From: Alphaproteobacteria bacterium
GTDB taxonomy: Bacteria; Pseudomonadota; Alphaproteobacteria; UBA9655
Assembly (NCBI GenBank): GCA_021731585.1
Contig: JAKFXB010000021.1
Span: 1-36,432 of the forward strand
DNA: 36,432 bases
Direction of reading: 5' to 3'
In this document: piece by piece, positions 1 to 8,728 of the stretch
How positions within the stretch are numbered: position 1 is the first letter of the stretch
Layout of the letters: the number at the start of each line of letters is the position of its first letter
Notes under the pieces: model-generated
Seen by the model: the letters and a program-made list of their open reading frames with translations, nothing else
What the model was told of the DNA's origin: nothing
Database searches by the model: none
Position numbers and translations under genes: made by a program

Positions 1-9
1 CATCATCCT

Positions 10-35
10 ATGATAGTATCATATGATACTATCAT
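10..35. repeat. 26-bp perfect palindrome downstream of phaC1
   Basis: Positions 10-35 read the same on both strands (half site ATGATAGTATCAT). The palindrome lies 55 bases past the stop of the minus-strand PHA synthase gene. There is no spacer, so as RNA it would form a hairpin with a very tight loop; as DNA it has the form of a site for a dimeric regulator. The plus strand continues with only a short T-run, so terminator function is weakly supported. Nothing else is visible in positions 1-90, and the palindrome may belong to a gene outside the window. Confidence 0.6.
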
Positions 36-90
36 TTCAAAGAAAAAATATGTCATTTGTGGCCATTGAGGGTGTAGAAAGCATTGTCTC

Positions 91-1869
91 CTAGTGTCTT
101 CTTACATAAGATCCAGGCGCCTCGCCAAGAGAAACTTTAGGGGGGATGGGATTAATTTTTTCTCCGCTCAAGGGGGACGTCCATTCATCCCATTTTGTCC
201 ACCAGGATCCCTCATTTCTCGTGGCCATTTTAAGCCATTCATTTACATTTGGTGGAGAATCAGGATTTGTATAAAAATAATATTTGCCTTCTGAAGGTGG
301 ATTAATGACCCCTGCCACATGTCCTGAACCTGCAAGAATAAATTCAAGAGGTCCTTTGAAAAGGTGGGTTGCGGGATAAGTACTTTCCCACGGTGAGATA
401 TGATCTTCCTGAGTTGAAAGAAGAAATGTTGGCGTTGTAATCTCTTGTAAATTGAGGGGGACTTCCTTGATGTGAATTCCACCCGACTTCATAAAAAGGT
501 TTTTTTGAAAGAACTTTCGAAGAATAAAGCGATGGAGATTTGCTGGAAGCCTTGTTGAATCAGAATTCCAGTAAAGAAAATCAAAAGCTGGCGGCACTTG
601 CCCTAAAAGATAATTTTTTATGAAAAATGACCACACCAACTCATTAGGTCTTAACATGCTAAAGATAGATTTCATCATCTCAGCATCCAAAACCCCTTTT
701 TGTGCCATCATTCCTTCTATACATTGAAGATGATCGTCATCCATAAAAACCTTTAAATCTCCCACCTTTGTGAAATCGATTATGGTCGCGAGAAGAGTCA
801 TGGTCTGAAGAGAAAAGTTTGAAGGTACTTTGGCAAGATAAGCGTTAAGAGCTGTAAGAAGGTTACCTCCTACACAATACCCCATCCCATGAATGGAAGA
901 ACTACCAGAAAGGGCAGAAACTTTCTGACATGCCTGATAAGCTCCTTCGAGGAGATAATCTTCAAAAGTTTTAGAAGCAAGTTCAGACTGCGGATTAACC
1001 CAGGAAACGATATAAACATTATAGCCTTTTTCAACCATCCATTTCACAAAAGAATTCTTTGGGCTTAAATCAAAAATATAATACTTATTGATCCAAGGAG
1101 GAATGATGAGAAGAGGCACACTATATTGTTTTTTTGTTCGCGGCGCATAATGAATGAGTTCAAAGAGTTCATTACGAAACACAACCTTTCCTTGTGTAGA
1201 AGCAATATTTTTTCCAACTTCAAAAGCAGAGGGATCGGTCATTTTCATCCATTGCCCCCCTTCCATATCTTTCACAAGAGTTTCAAACCCCTTTTTAAGA
1301 GAATCTCCCTTTGAGTTCATAAATTCTTCAAGAACTTCAGGATTTGTTAAGGGAAAGTTTGTTGGAGAAATAGCCTCCGTTAATTGCTTTATATAAAACT
1401 GAATCTTAACTGCTGTTTGAGGATCAAGTCCTTCGAGTTCAGAAACAAGCTTTTGGAGCCAACGGGACGTAACAAGATAATATTCTTTCATAAACAAAAA
1501 ATAAGGCTGGCTTTCCCAAGCATCGTGACGAAAGCGCCTATCTGATGGAATCGGAGAAATGTTTTCCTTCCCAGGAATCAACATTTTTTTCCATAAATCT
1601 TGAATTTCTCCTAAAAGTTCCTCTTGAGCGTTGAGAAGATGGGAAGGATTCTTGAGAAGAGCCTGAGCCGTTTTAATAAAGACATCCCCCATCACCGTGG
1701 GTGGAAAAGGAAGATGTTGCTGCATACCTTTAAAAAAGGTTTCCGTCATTCGTTGGTTTTGCTCTTGAAAGGTTTCTAGAAAATCTCCCAAAGATTCATT
1801 AAAATTATTTATGTTTTCTTTTGGCAGCATCTTTTTTCTCTTCTCAAGGCTTATGCTATTTGTTGCCAT
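91..1869 (-). CDS. phaC: Class I-like poly(3-hydroxyalkanoate) synthase (first copy)
   Basis: This 592-residue protein polymerises hydroxyacyl-CoA into polyhydroxyalkanoate at the granule surface. The N-terminal part (about 1-240) matches the PhaC N-terminal domain and the rest is an alpha/beta-hydrolase core. The lipase-like box GYCVGG places the nucleophile at Cys332; the other triad members are Asp489 in QEDHISPW and His517 in GSGHVAG. Trp-rich stretches near the C-terminus (GSWWTKWDEW) are typical of PhaC. The length fits single-subunit class I enzymes (about 560-600 residues). It is transcribed away from a second, clearly different phaC at 1991. The ATG at 1869 has no good ribosome binding site; the ATG at 1830 behind a purine-rich stretch is an alternative start. 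No phaA or phaB is in the window. Confidence 0.93.
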   Translation of the reverse strand: MATNSISLEKRKKMLPKENINNFNESLGDFLETFQEQNQRMTETFFKGMQQHLPFPPTVMGDVFIKTAQALLKNPSHLLNAQEELLGEIQDLWKKMLIPGKENISPIPSDRRFRHDAWESQPYFLFMKEYYLVTSRWLQKLVSELEGLDPQTAVKIQFYIKQLTEAISPTNFPLTNPEVLEEFMNSKGDSLKKGFETLVKDMEGGQWMKMTDPSAFEVGKNIASTQGKVVFRNELFELIHYAPRTKKQYSVPLLIIPPWINKYYIFDLSPKNSFVKWMVEKGYNVYIVSWVNPQSELASKTFEDYLLEGAYQACQKVSALSGSSSIHGMGYCVGGNLLTALNAYLAKVPSNFSLQTMTLLATIIDFTKVGDLKVFMDDDHLQCIEGMMAQKGVLDAEMMKSIFSMLRPNELVWSFFIKNYLLGQVPPAFDFLYWNSDSTRLPANLHRFILRKFFQKNLFMKSGGIHIKEVPLNLQEITTPTFLLSTQEDHISPWESTYPATHLFKGPLEFILAGSGHVAGVINPPSEGKYYFYTNPDSPPNVNEWLKMATRNEGSWWTKWDEWTSPLSGEKINPIPPKVSLGEAPGSYVRRH

Positions 1870-1990
1870 GGTACGGTGACTTTCTTACCAATTCGTTAAA
1901 AACAAAAATTTTTATTAAGAACTTCCATTATTAAAAATTTAAGACTTTTTCAGGTAAGCTTAGAACGTTAAGTAGGGAGACATCCAACTC
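1870..1990. promoter_or_regulatory. Divergent phaC-phaC promoter region with inverted repeat
   Basis: This 121-base AT-rich gap separates the two divergent PHA synthase genes and must hold both promoters. It contains an imperfect inverted repeat: 13 bases at 1906-1918 and 13 at 1928-1940, with one mismatch and a 9-base spacer. That geometry suits an operator serving both directions, but it could also be chance in AT-rich DNA. No clear -35/-10 pair was identified for either gene. Confidence 0.4.
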
Positions 1991-3796
1991 ATGACGTCTA
2001 AAGCTAATCAAGAATGCTCAAATGAAGAAAACAGAGAAGATAATATTCTTTTTTCGGGGGAAGTTCCGCACCATTTAAATCATCTCTTTACAACAAGCTT
2101 TGATAGGGAGTTTCATGCAAGGCTCGGAAAACTTTTTGCGCTCTCCCCTGCTTCTGTTTCAGGCGCTTATTTTGATTGGTTTACCCACCTTGCCATGTCT
2201 CCCGGCAAGCAATTTTCCCTTCTGGAAGGGGCCTTACGAAGAAGCAAAAGTTTATCTCATTATATCTTCTGGACAACAGCTGGAATAACTACGGAATGTT
2301 GCATTCCTTCTCATCCCTATGACAGGAGATTTGAAGATAAAAGTTGGCAAACCTGGCCTTATAATATCTACCAACAAGCCTTTTTATTAGCCGAGGATTG
2401 GTGGAATGAAGCTACAAGCACTGTCAGAGGTGTTTCTCAACATAATTGTGCGGTCCTTCCCTTTCTCACGCGCCAATACCTTGACATGTGGAGCCCCCTT
2501 AATTTTCCGTTCACAAATCCACAAGTCATCGAAAGAACTGTTAAGCTTAAAGGAGTCAACTTAATCAAAGGCGCAAAAAACTTTGAAGAAGATATGGTCC
2601 GGCATCTCAAAAAGGAACCCCCAGCAGGAAGTGAAAAGTTCAAAGTCGGGAAAAATTTGGCAGTTACAAAAGGAAAAGTCATCTATCAAAATCGCCTCAT
2701 TGAACTTATTCAATATTCTCCTTTAACAGAGGATGTCTATGCTGAGCCCATTCTCATTGTACCGGCTTGGATCATGAAGTATTATATCCTTGACCTATCT
2801 CCTCATAATTCACTCGTAAAATACCTTCTCGAACATAATCATACAGTCTTCATGATTTCATGGAAAAATCCGGATAGTAATGATCGAGATCTTGGATTCG
2901 AAGACTACGTTAATCTAGGGGTTATGGATGCGTTAGAAGCTATATCAGCCATTACACAAAAGAAGAAAATCCACTCCGTAGGTTACTGCTTAGGAGGAAC
3001 GCTCCTCTCCATGACAGCCGCCATCTTGGCGCAAAAAAAAGATGACCGCTTAAAAACTATGACTACCTTTGCTTCTCAACTTGACTATGAAGATGCGGGA
3101 GAACTTCTTCTGTTTATTGATGAAAGCCAGATTACATTTATCGAAGACGTCATGTGGGAAAAAGGTTACCTCGACTCATCCCGTATGGCAGGAACCTTTG
3201 ATATGTTGCGCTCTTATGACCTTGTTTGGTCAAAGGGAATAGAAAGATATTTCATGGGAAAAAGACTTCGTTACACTGACCTTATGGCTTGGGATGATGA
3301 CGCAACGCGCATGCCCTATAAGATGCACTCCGAATACCTTCGCAAGCTCTTTCTTCATAACTTATTGACAGATGGTAAATTTAAGGTTGGGGATCAAGTC
3401 GTTGCTCTTGATAATATTAAATTACCCATTTTTACAGTTGGAACACAAAAAGATCATATTTCTCCTTGGCGGTCAGTTTATAAGATTCATCTCTTTATCG
3501 ATAGTGAGATAACTTTCTTACTCACAAGTGGTGGGCATAATGCAGGTATTGTCAGTGAGCCTGGACATCATCACCGAAGTTACCAAGTCTCAACGCATAA
3601 AAAATCAGATAAATATATTGATCCCGATGAATGGTTTAAAATAAACCCCCATCAAAAGGGATCATGGTGGCCCACTTGGGAGCAATGGCTTTCAGAACAT
3701 TCAACAAAAAAATCAGCTCCTCCTCCCATGGGCAATTCAGCAAAGGGATATCCTATTTTGAGAGAGGCTCCCGGAATTTATGTTTTAGAAAAGTAG
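1991..3796 (+). CDS. phaC: Class I-like poly(3-hydroxyalkanoate) synthase (second copy)
   Basis: This 601-residue PHA synthase is a divergent paralogue of the gene at 91-1869, not a recent duplicate: motifs and length are shared but most residues differ. The catalytic triad is intact, with Cys333 in GYCLGG, Asp488 in QKDHISPW and His516 in SGGHNAG. The C-terminal Trp-rich segment (GSWWPTWEQW) and the closing APGIYV match the first copy's GSWWTKW and APGSYV. A weak Shine-Dalgarno (GGGAG) precedes the ATG at a rather long distance. Two synthases of different sequence may differ in substrate or expression timing, which is inference. A small secreted-peptide gene follows 25 bases downstream and may be co-transcribed. 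Confidence 0.92.
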   Translation: MTSKANQECSNEENREDNILFSGEVPHHLNHLFTTSFDREFHARLGKLFALSPASVSGAYFDWFTHLAMSPGKQFSLLEGALRRSKSLSHYIFWTTAGITTECCIPSHPYDRRFEDKSWQTWPYNIYQQAFLLAEDWWNEATSTVRGVSQHNCAVLPFLTRQYLDMWSPLNFPFTNPQVIERTVKLKGVNLIKGAKNFEEDMVRHLKKEPPAGSEKFKVGKNLAVTKGKVIYQNRLIELIQYSPLTEDVYAEPILIVPAWIMKYYILDLSPHNSLVKYLLEHNHTVFMISWKNPDSNDRDLGFEDYVNLGVMDALEAISAITQKKKIHSVGYCLGGTLLSMTAAILAQKKDDRLKTMTTFASQLDYEDAGELLLFIDESQITFIEDVMWEKGYLDSSRMAGTFDMLRSYDLVWSKGIERYFMGKRLRYTDLMAWDDDATRMPYKMHSEYLRKLFLHNLLTDGKFKVGDQVVALDNIKLPIFTVGTQKDHISPWRSVYKIHLFIDSEITFLLTSGGHNAGIVSEPGHHHRSYQVSTHKKSDKYIDPDEWFKINPHQKGSWWPTWEQWLSEHSTKKSAPPPMGNSAKGYPILREAPGIYVLEK

Positions 3797-3821
3797 AAAC
3801 CTTTATAAATGGAGAGAAACG

Positions 3822-4007
3822 ATGAAACTAACACTACTCATATTATCCTTAATCCTGATGATGGGAAATATCTCAACAGTACTAGCAAATTCCTCTGCTA
3901 AATTAGAAGAAGTCAGAGGACATCGTCATCAAGATGATAGTGCTGAGAGTTACCAGAGAGAACATAAAGAACAAGAAGGTATTAAAATGCCTGGCTTAGG
4001 AAGGTAA
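3822..4007 (+). CDS. Small secreted peptide, unknown function
   Basis: This 61-residue protein starts behind a good ribosome binding site (GGAGAG, then AAACG before the ATG). Residues 1-22 form a typical signal peptide ending in VLA-N. The mature part, about 39 residues, is very hydrophilic and charged, with His/Asp/Glu/Arg clusters (RGHRHQDDSAE) and no Cys. It lies 25 bases behind the second phaC and is probably in its transcript. I do not recognise a family. It could be a periplasmic peptide or a truncated secreted protein; the signal peptide and the SD sequence argue that it is a real gene. Confidence 0.6.
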   Translation: MKLTLLILSLILMMGNISTVLANSSAKLEEVRGHRHQDDSAESYQREHKEQEGIKMPGLGR

Positions 4008-4128
4008 ATTAAGCTTTTCCATACTCTGGAATAGATTTACAGAAAATTATAAATTCAGCACACATTTTTACTTGCAATAAGACGAAAAAATATCCATGTA
4101 ATGAGAAATACTTTAGGAGTATGATTAC

Positions 4129-6432
4129 ATGTTAAAATTTTCTATGCCGACCCTTTTAATGCTTTTGCTTTCTAGTTCTGCTGTTTTTGCAGGATTTAAG
4201 GAAGATTTAGATTCTCTTTTACAATCATCTGCAGACAATGAAGAAAAAATAAGTAAAATCATTGAACTTATAAAAAAAGAAGGTCCAGAAACTTACTCAG
4301 AAAAAAATACGGCACTTTTGATGCGGCTTATGACACAATCTTTCTTTTCACAAGCAGAGGCGGTTCAACTCCTTGAAACAGTTGCTCAGCTAGAGCCGCC
4401 ATTGCCAAGTTCTCATACTTCATCTTCAACATTTAGCGAACCGACGTTTAATGAGAAGCTCGGGACTCTTTTATATTCATCCGCTGACACTGAAGAGAAA
4501 ATAAGCAGAATCATTCACCTTGTAAAAGAAGAAGATCCAGCAATAACTTATGAAGAAAAGGTTGAGACCCTTGCTTCATACTTCTTTGGAGATTTGTCTT
4601 TTCCAGATCCAAGAAAACTTTTTCAAGAAATCATTAAACTAAACCCTAAAGGTTTACTTTTACATTTGTCCAATCCTTCATCTCCTTCGATTATTGAAAA
4701 CGTAAATCCCGATATTAAAGCCGCTATTTATGAAGAGTTTTTGAATCACGAGCTTACTCTAGAAGAGCGGTTAGCAGTTTTAAGAAAATTAATTTTTTCT
4801 TCAAGACCAGAATATTCACTTTCAACTTCCGTTCGAGCATTCAATGAATATTTGAATCTTAAGAGACACTATCAAGCTCCTTTTCTTCCGCAAAGTTTTT
4901 ACGTAGTAGAGAGCCCTCAAGATTCGATTGCGGAACTTTATGCTCTGTATCTAGCAAAGAACGTCCCTTATATTCTCAATGAAGATACGTTGAATTTAAA
5001 TTTTAAAGAGAGATTAGAGTTCGCAAATCGATATAAAGACGACGTTTTAAGTGGAAATCCACACGCCTCTTTTGAGATTCCGAATAGTTTGATTGCTTTC
5101 TATAAACATGCAGTTACTTGTAAAGATGATCAACTCACAAACGGTGAAAAATTTAGCGCCATGGAGCACTTGCTCAAACTTTCAGGAGGTGAGGCTAAAC
5201 CGCTTCTTATAGCTTCTCTTCATGACACAGAAATTCCTTTTGAGTTAAGACATAAGTTAGCCCACCTCGCAAAACATGCATCTAATCCAGAACTTCAGGC
5301 AGAAGGACACGCATTCATTGATGGAAATATAGAGGCTATCAGAACTGCTGCTCGCACTCATTATGATGGGCTTTCAGTTCATTCAAAAATAGATATTCCT
5401 CCTCACCTTAGAGAAGCTAAACTAGGACAGGATATCGGAGTCGCGGTATGTGATGGTGGTTTTTTTAAAGTTCTTCCGACAAGCCTGTGGTCATCATTTG
5501 ATCAATTGCACCTCTTTGAACAGTATGCTGGAGATGAGAAATCTTTTTCTTGGAATCTCTTACACGGAGATAGAATAAGTCCTCCCTATGTTTATGACAG
5601 TGACTGGTTGTTAAAGGTAAAGAATCATTCTCTCCCCTATCACGGAAGTGAAATGACAGATCTTGTCGCAACAACTTCTCCGGGCGCGCGTATCCAACCT
5701 GTTATTGTCGAGACAAGCTCTACCGATAGTTTAAAGGCAGCTTTTGATCGTTTGGCAGAAGATCCTACTATCCATATTATAAGTTGTAGTTTTGGATTAC
5801 CAAAGGATCCAAGTTGCTTTCATCTTGTAAGCTCTGACGTTAAGGATAGCATGCTCAAGTGTCTTCGAAGTAATAAGATCATTGTCTTGAGCGCTGGGAA
5901 CGATGGAGCTACCATTCCAGATTTACCTGGACAACCAGGATACTCCAGTAGCTCTAGTAGTTCTGGTTATAGTGGTGGTGGACTTGCGGATATATTTTTT
6001 GAGCATGAAGTTGCCTATTTACCAAGCCGAATTAGCAGTTTGTTCTCAGGAGAAGATGAAACTTCCTCTTTCTTTTCAAACCTAATTTTGGTTGGATCTT
6101 CAAAGGCAAACTCACTTGATCTCCATGAAAAGTCTGTTAAACCCGGTAATGGACCTGCCCAAAGACAGTTCGTTTATGCAGATGCTGATAACCTTAAAAA
6201 CTTTTTTGATGAGGTGCCAACTTGGGGAGGAACATCAGCAGCAACAGCCATGGTCAGCGGAATTTTGGCAGACCTGTGGAGCCAAATCAAAAGCCCAGAT
6301 GCTAACACAGCCGCTCGCGTTTCGCGGTGCCTTCTTGAAAATACAGATATTGCGCCAGATATTCCGCCAAGTCTAAGAGGTCGTGGAAAAGTTAATCTGA
6401 CAAAAGCATTGGAAAAATTAGATGAATATTAA
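4129..6432 (+). CDS. Secreted subtilisin-like (S8 family) serine protease with duplicated N-terminal helical segment
   Basis: This 767-residue protein begins with a signal peptide (1-21, ending VFA-G) behind an AGGAG site 9 bases from the ATG. The S8 catalytic residues are readable in order: Asp442 in VAVCDGG, His505 in YHGSEMTDLVA, the oxyanion Asn591 in LSAGND, and Ser703 in WGGTSAATAMVSG. A poly-Ser/Gly loop (about 604-618) and extra sequence lie between Asn591 and Ser703. The N-terminal 420 residues are predicted helical and contain an internal duplication: residues 23-64 and 107-149 share the pattern LLxSSADxEEKIS(K/R)II. That region may act as prodomain or interaction module (inference). 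It follows the PHA genes with its own 121-base upstream gap, so a functional link to PHA is not established. The substrate is unknown. Confidence 0.8.
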   Translation: MLKFSMPTLLMLLLSSSAVFAGFKEDLDSLLQSSADNEEKISKIIELIKKEGPETYSEKNTALLMRLMTQSFFSQAEAVQLLETVAQLEPPLPSSHTSSSTFSEPTFNEKLGTLLYSSADTEEKISRIIHLVKEEDPAITYEEKVETLASYFFGDLSFPDPRKLFQEIIKLNPKGLLLHLSNPSSPSIIENVNPDIKAAIYEEFLNHELTLEERLAVLRKLIFSSRPEYSLSTSVRAFNEYLNLKRHYQAPFLPQSFYVVESPQDSIAELYALYLAKNVPYILNEDTLNLNFKERLEFANRYKDDVLSGNPHASFEIPNSLIAFYKHAVTCKDDQLTNGEKFSAMEHLLKLSGGEAKPLLIASLHDTEIPFELRHKLAHLAKHASNPELQAEGHAFIDGNIEAIRTAARTHYDGLSVHSKIDIPPHLREAKLGQDIGVAVCDGGFFKVLPTSLWSSFDQLHLFEQYAGDEKSFSWNLLHGDRISPPYVYDSDWLLKVKNHSLPYHGSEMTDLVATTSPGARIQPVIVETSSTDSLKAAFDRLAEDPTIHIISCSFGLPKDPSCFHLVSSDVKDSMLKCLRSNKIIVLSAGNDGATIPDLPGQPGYSSSSSSSGYSGGGLADIFFEHEVAYLPSRISSLFSGEDETSSFFSNLILVGSSKANSLDLHEKSVKPGNGPAQRQFVYADADNLKNFFDEVPTWGGTSAATAMVSGILADLWSQIKSPDANTAARVSRCLLENTDIAPDIPPSLRGRGKVNLTKALEKLDEY

Positions 6433-6462
6433 AAAAGATGTCATTGTTAATGCGACGCTAAA

Positions 6463-6483
6463 CCCCGCGATCAAATCGGGGGG
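6463..6483. terminator. Hairpin between convergent S8 protease and phasin genes
   Basis: A GC-rich hairpin (CCCC-GCGA, loop TCAAA, TCG-GGGG, with one bulged G) sits between the convergent stops at 6432 and 6507. Its place suits a bidirectional terminator, but the T-run is weak on both sides (TTTA on the minus strand). Confidence 0.45.
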
Positions 6484-6506
6484 TGTCAATCAGGATCTAT
6501 TCTCTT

Positions 6507-6947
6507 TTAAGCCTTCTTCTTGCTCTTTTTTGCTAAGCTTACAGACTCATCTACACTGTCTTTAATTCTCTTTTGGAGAGAGTTAATGAGCTTTTCATTG
6601 GATTTTTCAACAGTTGAATGAACTTCTCGTGCATGGTCAATCATTTTATCAATCACTGCTTTTGAAGATTTTGCTTGCTGAGTTGTTTTATCCGTCGGAG
6701 TGTTAGTGGAGAGATTATTTTTTAACTGTCCGTTCCATTGCTCAAAAGCTTCCAAAAGAAATTGATTATGGAGCTCCAGAAGAGATTGAGTCGTTTCTGT
6801 TGCAATTTTTTGAGCGGCATTCATAAATTCTACATTTTTTTGATAGCTTTTGAGGAGAGTTTCCATATCGATGCCAGGAAATTTATGTTTTTTAAAGGCA
6901 TTAAGACCTTCTTCCATAAATGGGGGGATATTTGTATCTTTGCTCAT
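6507..6947 (-). CDS. phaP: Phasin family protein (PHA granule-associated)
   Basis: This 146-residue, mostly alpha-helical, amphipathic protein has no signal peptide. The central segment (about 36-75, NVEFMNAAQKIATE and later LLELHNQFLLEAFEQW) matches the phasin family pattern, and the C-terminus is Lys-rich (KKSKKKA), as in many phasins. Phasins coat PHA granules and control their size and number. A strong AAGGAG lies 8 bases before the ATG. The position beside two PHA synthases supports the call. The central Thr/Lys/Gln-rich stretch (about 85-100) is a probable flexible linker. Confidence 0.85.
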   Translation of the reverse strand: MSKDTNIPPFMEEGLNAFKKHKFPGIDMETLLKSYQKNVEFMNAAQKIATETTQSLLELHNQFLLEAFEQWNGQLKNNLSTNTPTDKTTQQAKSSKAVIDKMIDHAREVHSTVEKSNEKLINSLQKRIKDSVDESVSLAKKSKKKA

Positions 6948-7052
6948 CAGAAATTCTCCTTGACATAGGGTTTTAGATTTCTTTTTCAGGATATAATTTT
7001 ATTGTTAATAATAGGTTAATTTCTGAATAAAATGCTTTTGTCTTTTATTATT

Positions 7053-7904
7053 TTAGCGAATGAGGTGAGAAAGAAAAATACCAAGAAACAAAAGAAATCC
7101 AATCTTTGTATTTGATTTGAATATCTCAAGACAATTATTTGCATTATTTTTTCTTAAAGCAAGAATTTGCCACGCAAAATGAAGAGTGATAAAGGTTAGG
7201 AAAAGCCAATACACCCATCCCAGGTGGGCTTCTTTTCCTCCCACTCCCCATAGGATAACGGCTACACCATAAAACAAGCTAAGAAAAAGTTTAGGAGCTG
7301 AGGAAATGACAATGGCAGAAGACTTTACTCCAATTAAGATATCGTCTTCCAAATCTTGAAAAGCGTAAATGGTATCATATCCAATGGTCCAAAAAATTCC
7401 CCCCCCATAAAAAAGAAGAAGAGTAAGAGAAAAAGTGGGATATAAACTTAACCATCCCATGAGAACTCCAATATTAAAAGCTAAACCCAAAAAAAGTTGA
7501 GGCCAATAGGTAATTCTCTTCATCCAAGGATAGAGTAAGACAAGAGCAAGGGAAACAAAACCTACCATAATAACAGGAAGTGGAAGGCTAAAAAGAATCA
7601 GGGCACTCATGGCAAGAAGAAAGAAAAGAATGAATAAGGCTTCCTTTGAAGAAACTTCTCCTGTTGCAAGAGGACGAATAGCTGTACGTTTGACTTTTGC
7701 ATCAAAGTTCTTATCAATCATATCATTATAAACACACCCTGCGCTACGCATCAGGGTGGCTCCACAGGCAAAAAGGAGGAGGAGAGCAAGAGGAGGCCAT
7801 TTAGGGCTTGCCAGAGCAATCCCCCACCAACAAGGAAAAAGTAAAAGCCATATTCCAATAGGGCGAGAAAGCCGGGTGAGTCTTAAAAAAGTGTCTAAGG
7901 TCAC
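7053..7904 (-). CDS. ubiA: 4-hydroxybenzoate polyprenyltransferase (ubiquinone biosynthesis)
   Basis: This 283-residue integral membrane prenyltransferase attaches the polyprenyl tail to 4-hydroxybenzoate. Both Asp-rich Mg-diphosphate motifs are present: NDMIDKNFD at 60-68 and YDTIYAFQD at 175-183, followed by LEDD. RPLATGEVS after the first motif is also typical. Most of the remainder is hydrophobic and compatible with 8-9 membrane helices. The length is near the usual 285-295. The only plausible start is a GTG (7904) with no clear ribosome binding site, which suggests coupling to the ferredoxin gene whose stop is 27 bases upstream. Confidence 0.93.
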   Translation of the reverse strand: MTLDTFLRLTRLSRPIGIWLLLFPCWWGIALASPKWPPLALLLLFACGATLMRSAGCVYNDMIDKNFDAKVKRTAIRPLATGEVSSKEALFILFFLLAMSALILFSLPLPVIMVGFVSLALVLLYPWMKRITYWPQLFLGLAFNIGVLMGWLSLYPTFSLTLLLFYGGGIFWTIGYDTIYAFQDLEDDILIGVKSSAIVISSAPKLFLSLFYGVAVILWGVGGKEAHLGWVYWLFLTFITLHFAWQILALRKNNANNCLEIFKSNTKIGFLLFLGIFLSHLIR

Positions 7905-7931
7905 AATTTTGTTATGAAATACATTATGTTT

Positions 7932-8264
7932 CTACATCATATTCCGGGTTGCGGCAGGAAGACGTACCACAAGACCATCGAGCTCAGGGCGCATGATAAC
8001 TTGACAACCCAGACGGGAGGTTTGAGTAAGACCAAAAGCCAAATCAAGCATGTCTTCTTCATCCTCTGTAGCATTTACCAAAAGTTCATACCATTCAGGC
8101 TCAACAATGACATGACACGTCGAACAGGCCAAGGACCCTTCACAGGCCCCTTCGAGGAAGAGCTTATCTCCATTCTCATGAGCAATTTCAAGCACTGACA
8201 AGCCATTTGGGGCTTCAACTTCAACACGCTCCCCATCAGCTTTAATAAATGTCATCTTTGGCAT
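7932..8264 (-). CDS. fdx: Adrenodoxin-type 2Fe-2S ferredoxin
   Basis: This is a 110-residue 2Fe-2S ferredoxin of the adrenodoxin/Isc type. The cluster Cys residues are at 41, 47, 50 and 87, in [13 protein letters not shown] and SRLGCQV. The C-terminal [10 protein letters not shown] is family-typical. A longer frame reaches an ATG at 8351, but the start at 8264 (MPKMTF) is preferred: GGAG sits 6 bases upstream and the protein then has the family's usual length and N-terminus. Such proteins feed electrons to iron-sulfur assembly or to hydroxylases; pairing with ubiA would suit ubiquinone ring hydroxylation, but that is inference. ubiA follows 27 bases downstream. Confidence 0.9.
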   Translation of the reverse strand: MPKMTFIKADGERVEVEAPNGLSVLEIAHENGDKLFLEGACEGSLACSTCHVIVEPEWYELLVNATEDEEDMLDLAFGLTQTSRLGCQVIMRPELDGLVVRLPAATRNMM

Positions 8265-8351
8265 ACTCATCTCCACTTCATCAATTATACGGCCTTTTAC
8301 AGGCCAATACCAACCAAACGCCTTCAAAATAGGTTTCGGCTGTCGTTCCAT

Positions 8352-8677
8352 AAAACCAATTTTTATATAGACTACTTCAACTAAAAGTCCAACTTATTTC
8401 TTAGTATGGGTTTCATAAGGCTACTTAGATGATTTAAAATGAAAAAACTGAAGGCAGAAGCGGAAGAAAGCGGAGCACAACGGGTCATTTTTTTAATCAA
8501 ATCCGTTTCTCTCATAGCATTAAGAATATTTAATGCTCGCGCCCTATTTAAGGGTTTTATAAATTTTGCCTTACGAAAGGCATTTTATTAATCCACTCCG
8601 TGAAAGTAACAGTTGGGATTTTTGTCTTGTTTCAATTTTACTGACATAATGTTACTAAAAGATTGACTAATTTCTAG
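8352..8677. other. Intergenic region with a possible 50-residue ORF
   Basis: This stretch lies between the divergent ferredoxin gene and the secreted-protein gene. It contains a plus-strand ORF at 8439-8591 (ATG to TAA, 50 codons) that would encode a basic, partly hydrophobic peptide beginning MKKLKAEAEESGAQ. It lacks a Shine-Dalgarno sequence and I recognise no family, so it may be chance or a gene remnant. The end of the region holds the probable promoter of the next gene. Confidence 0.25.
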
Positions 8678-8690
8678 TTGTTCTTATACT
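8663..8690 (+). promoter_or_regulatory. Sigma-70-like promoter of the Ser/Pro-rich secreted protein gene
   Basis: TTGACT at 8663-8668 and TATACT at 8685-8690 are separated by 16 bases, close to the sigma-70 consensus. Transcription would begin near 8697, downstream of the most upstream possible TTG start (8678). This favours one of the ATG codons at 8705-8729 as the real start. Confidence 0.5.
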
Positions 8691-8728
8691 ATAGAAAAGA
8701 TTGTATGAATTTAATTATGGTGAAAATG

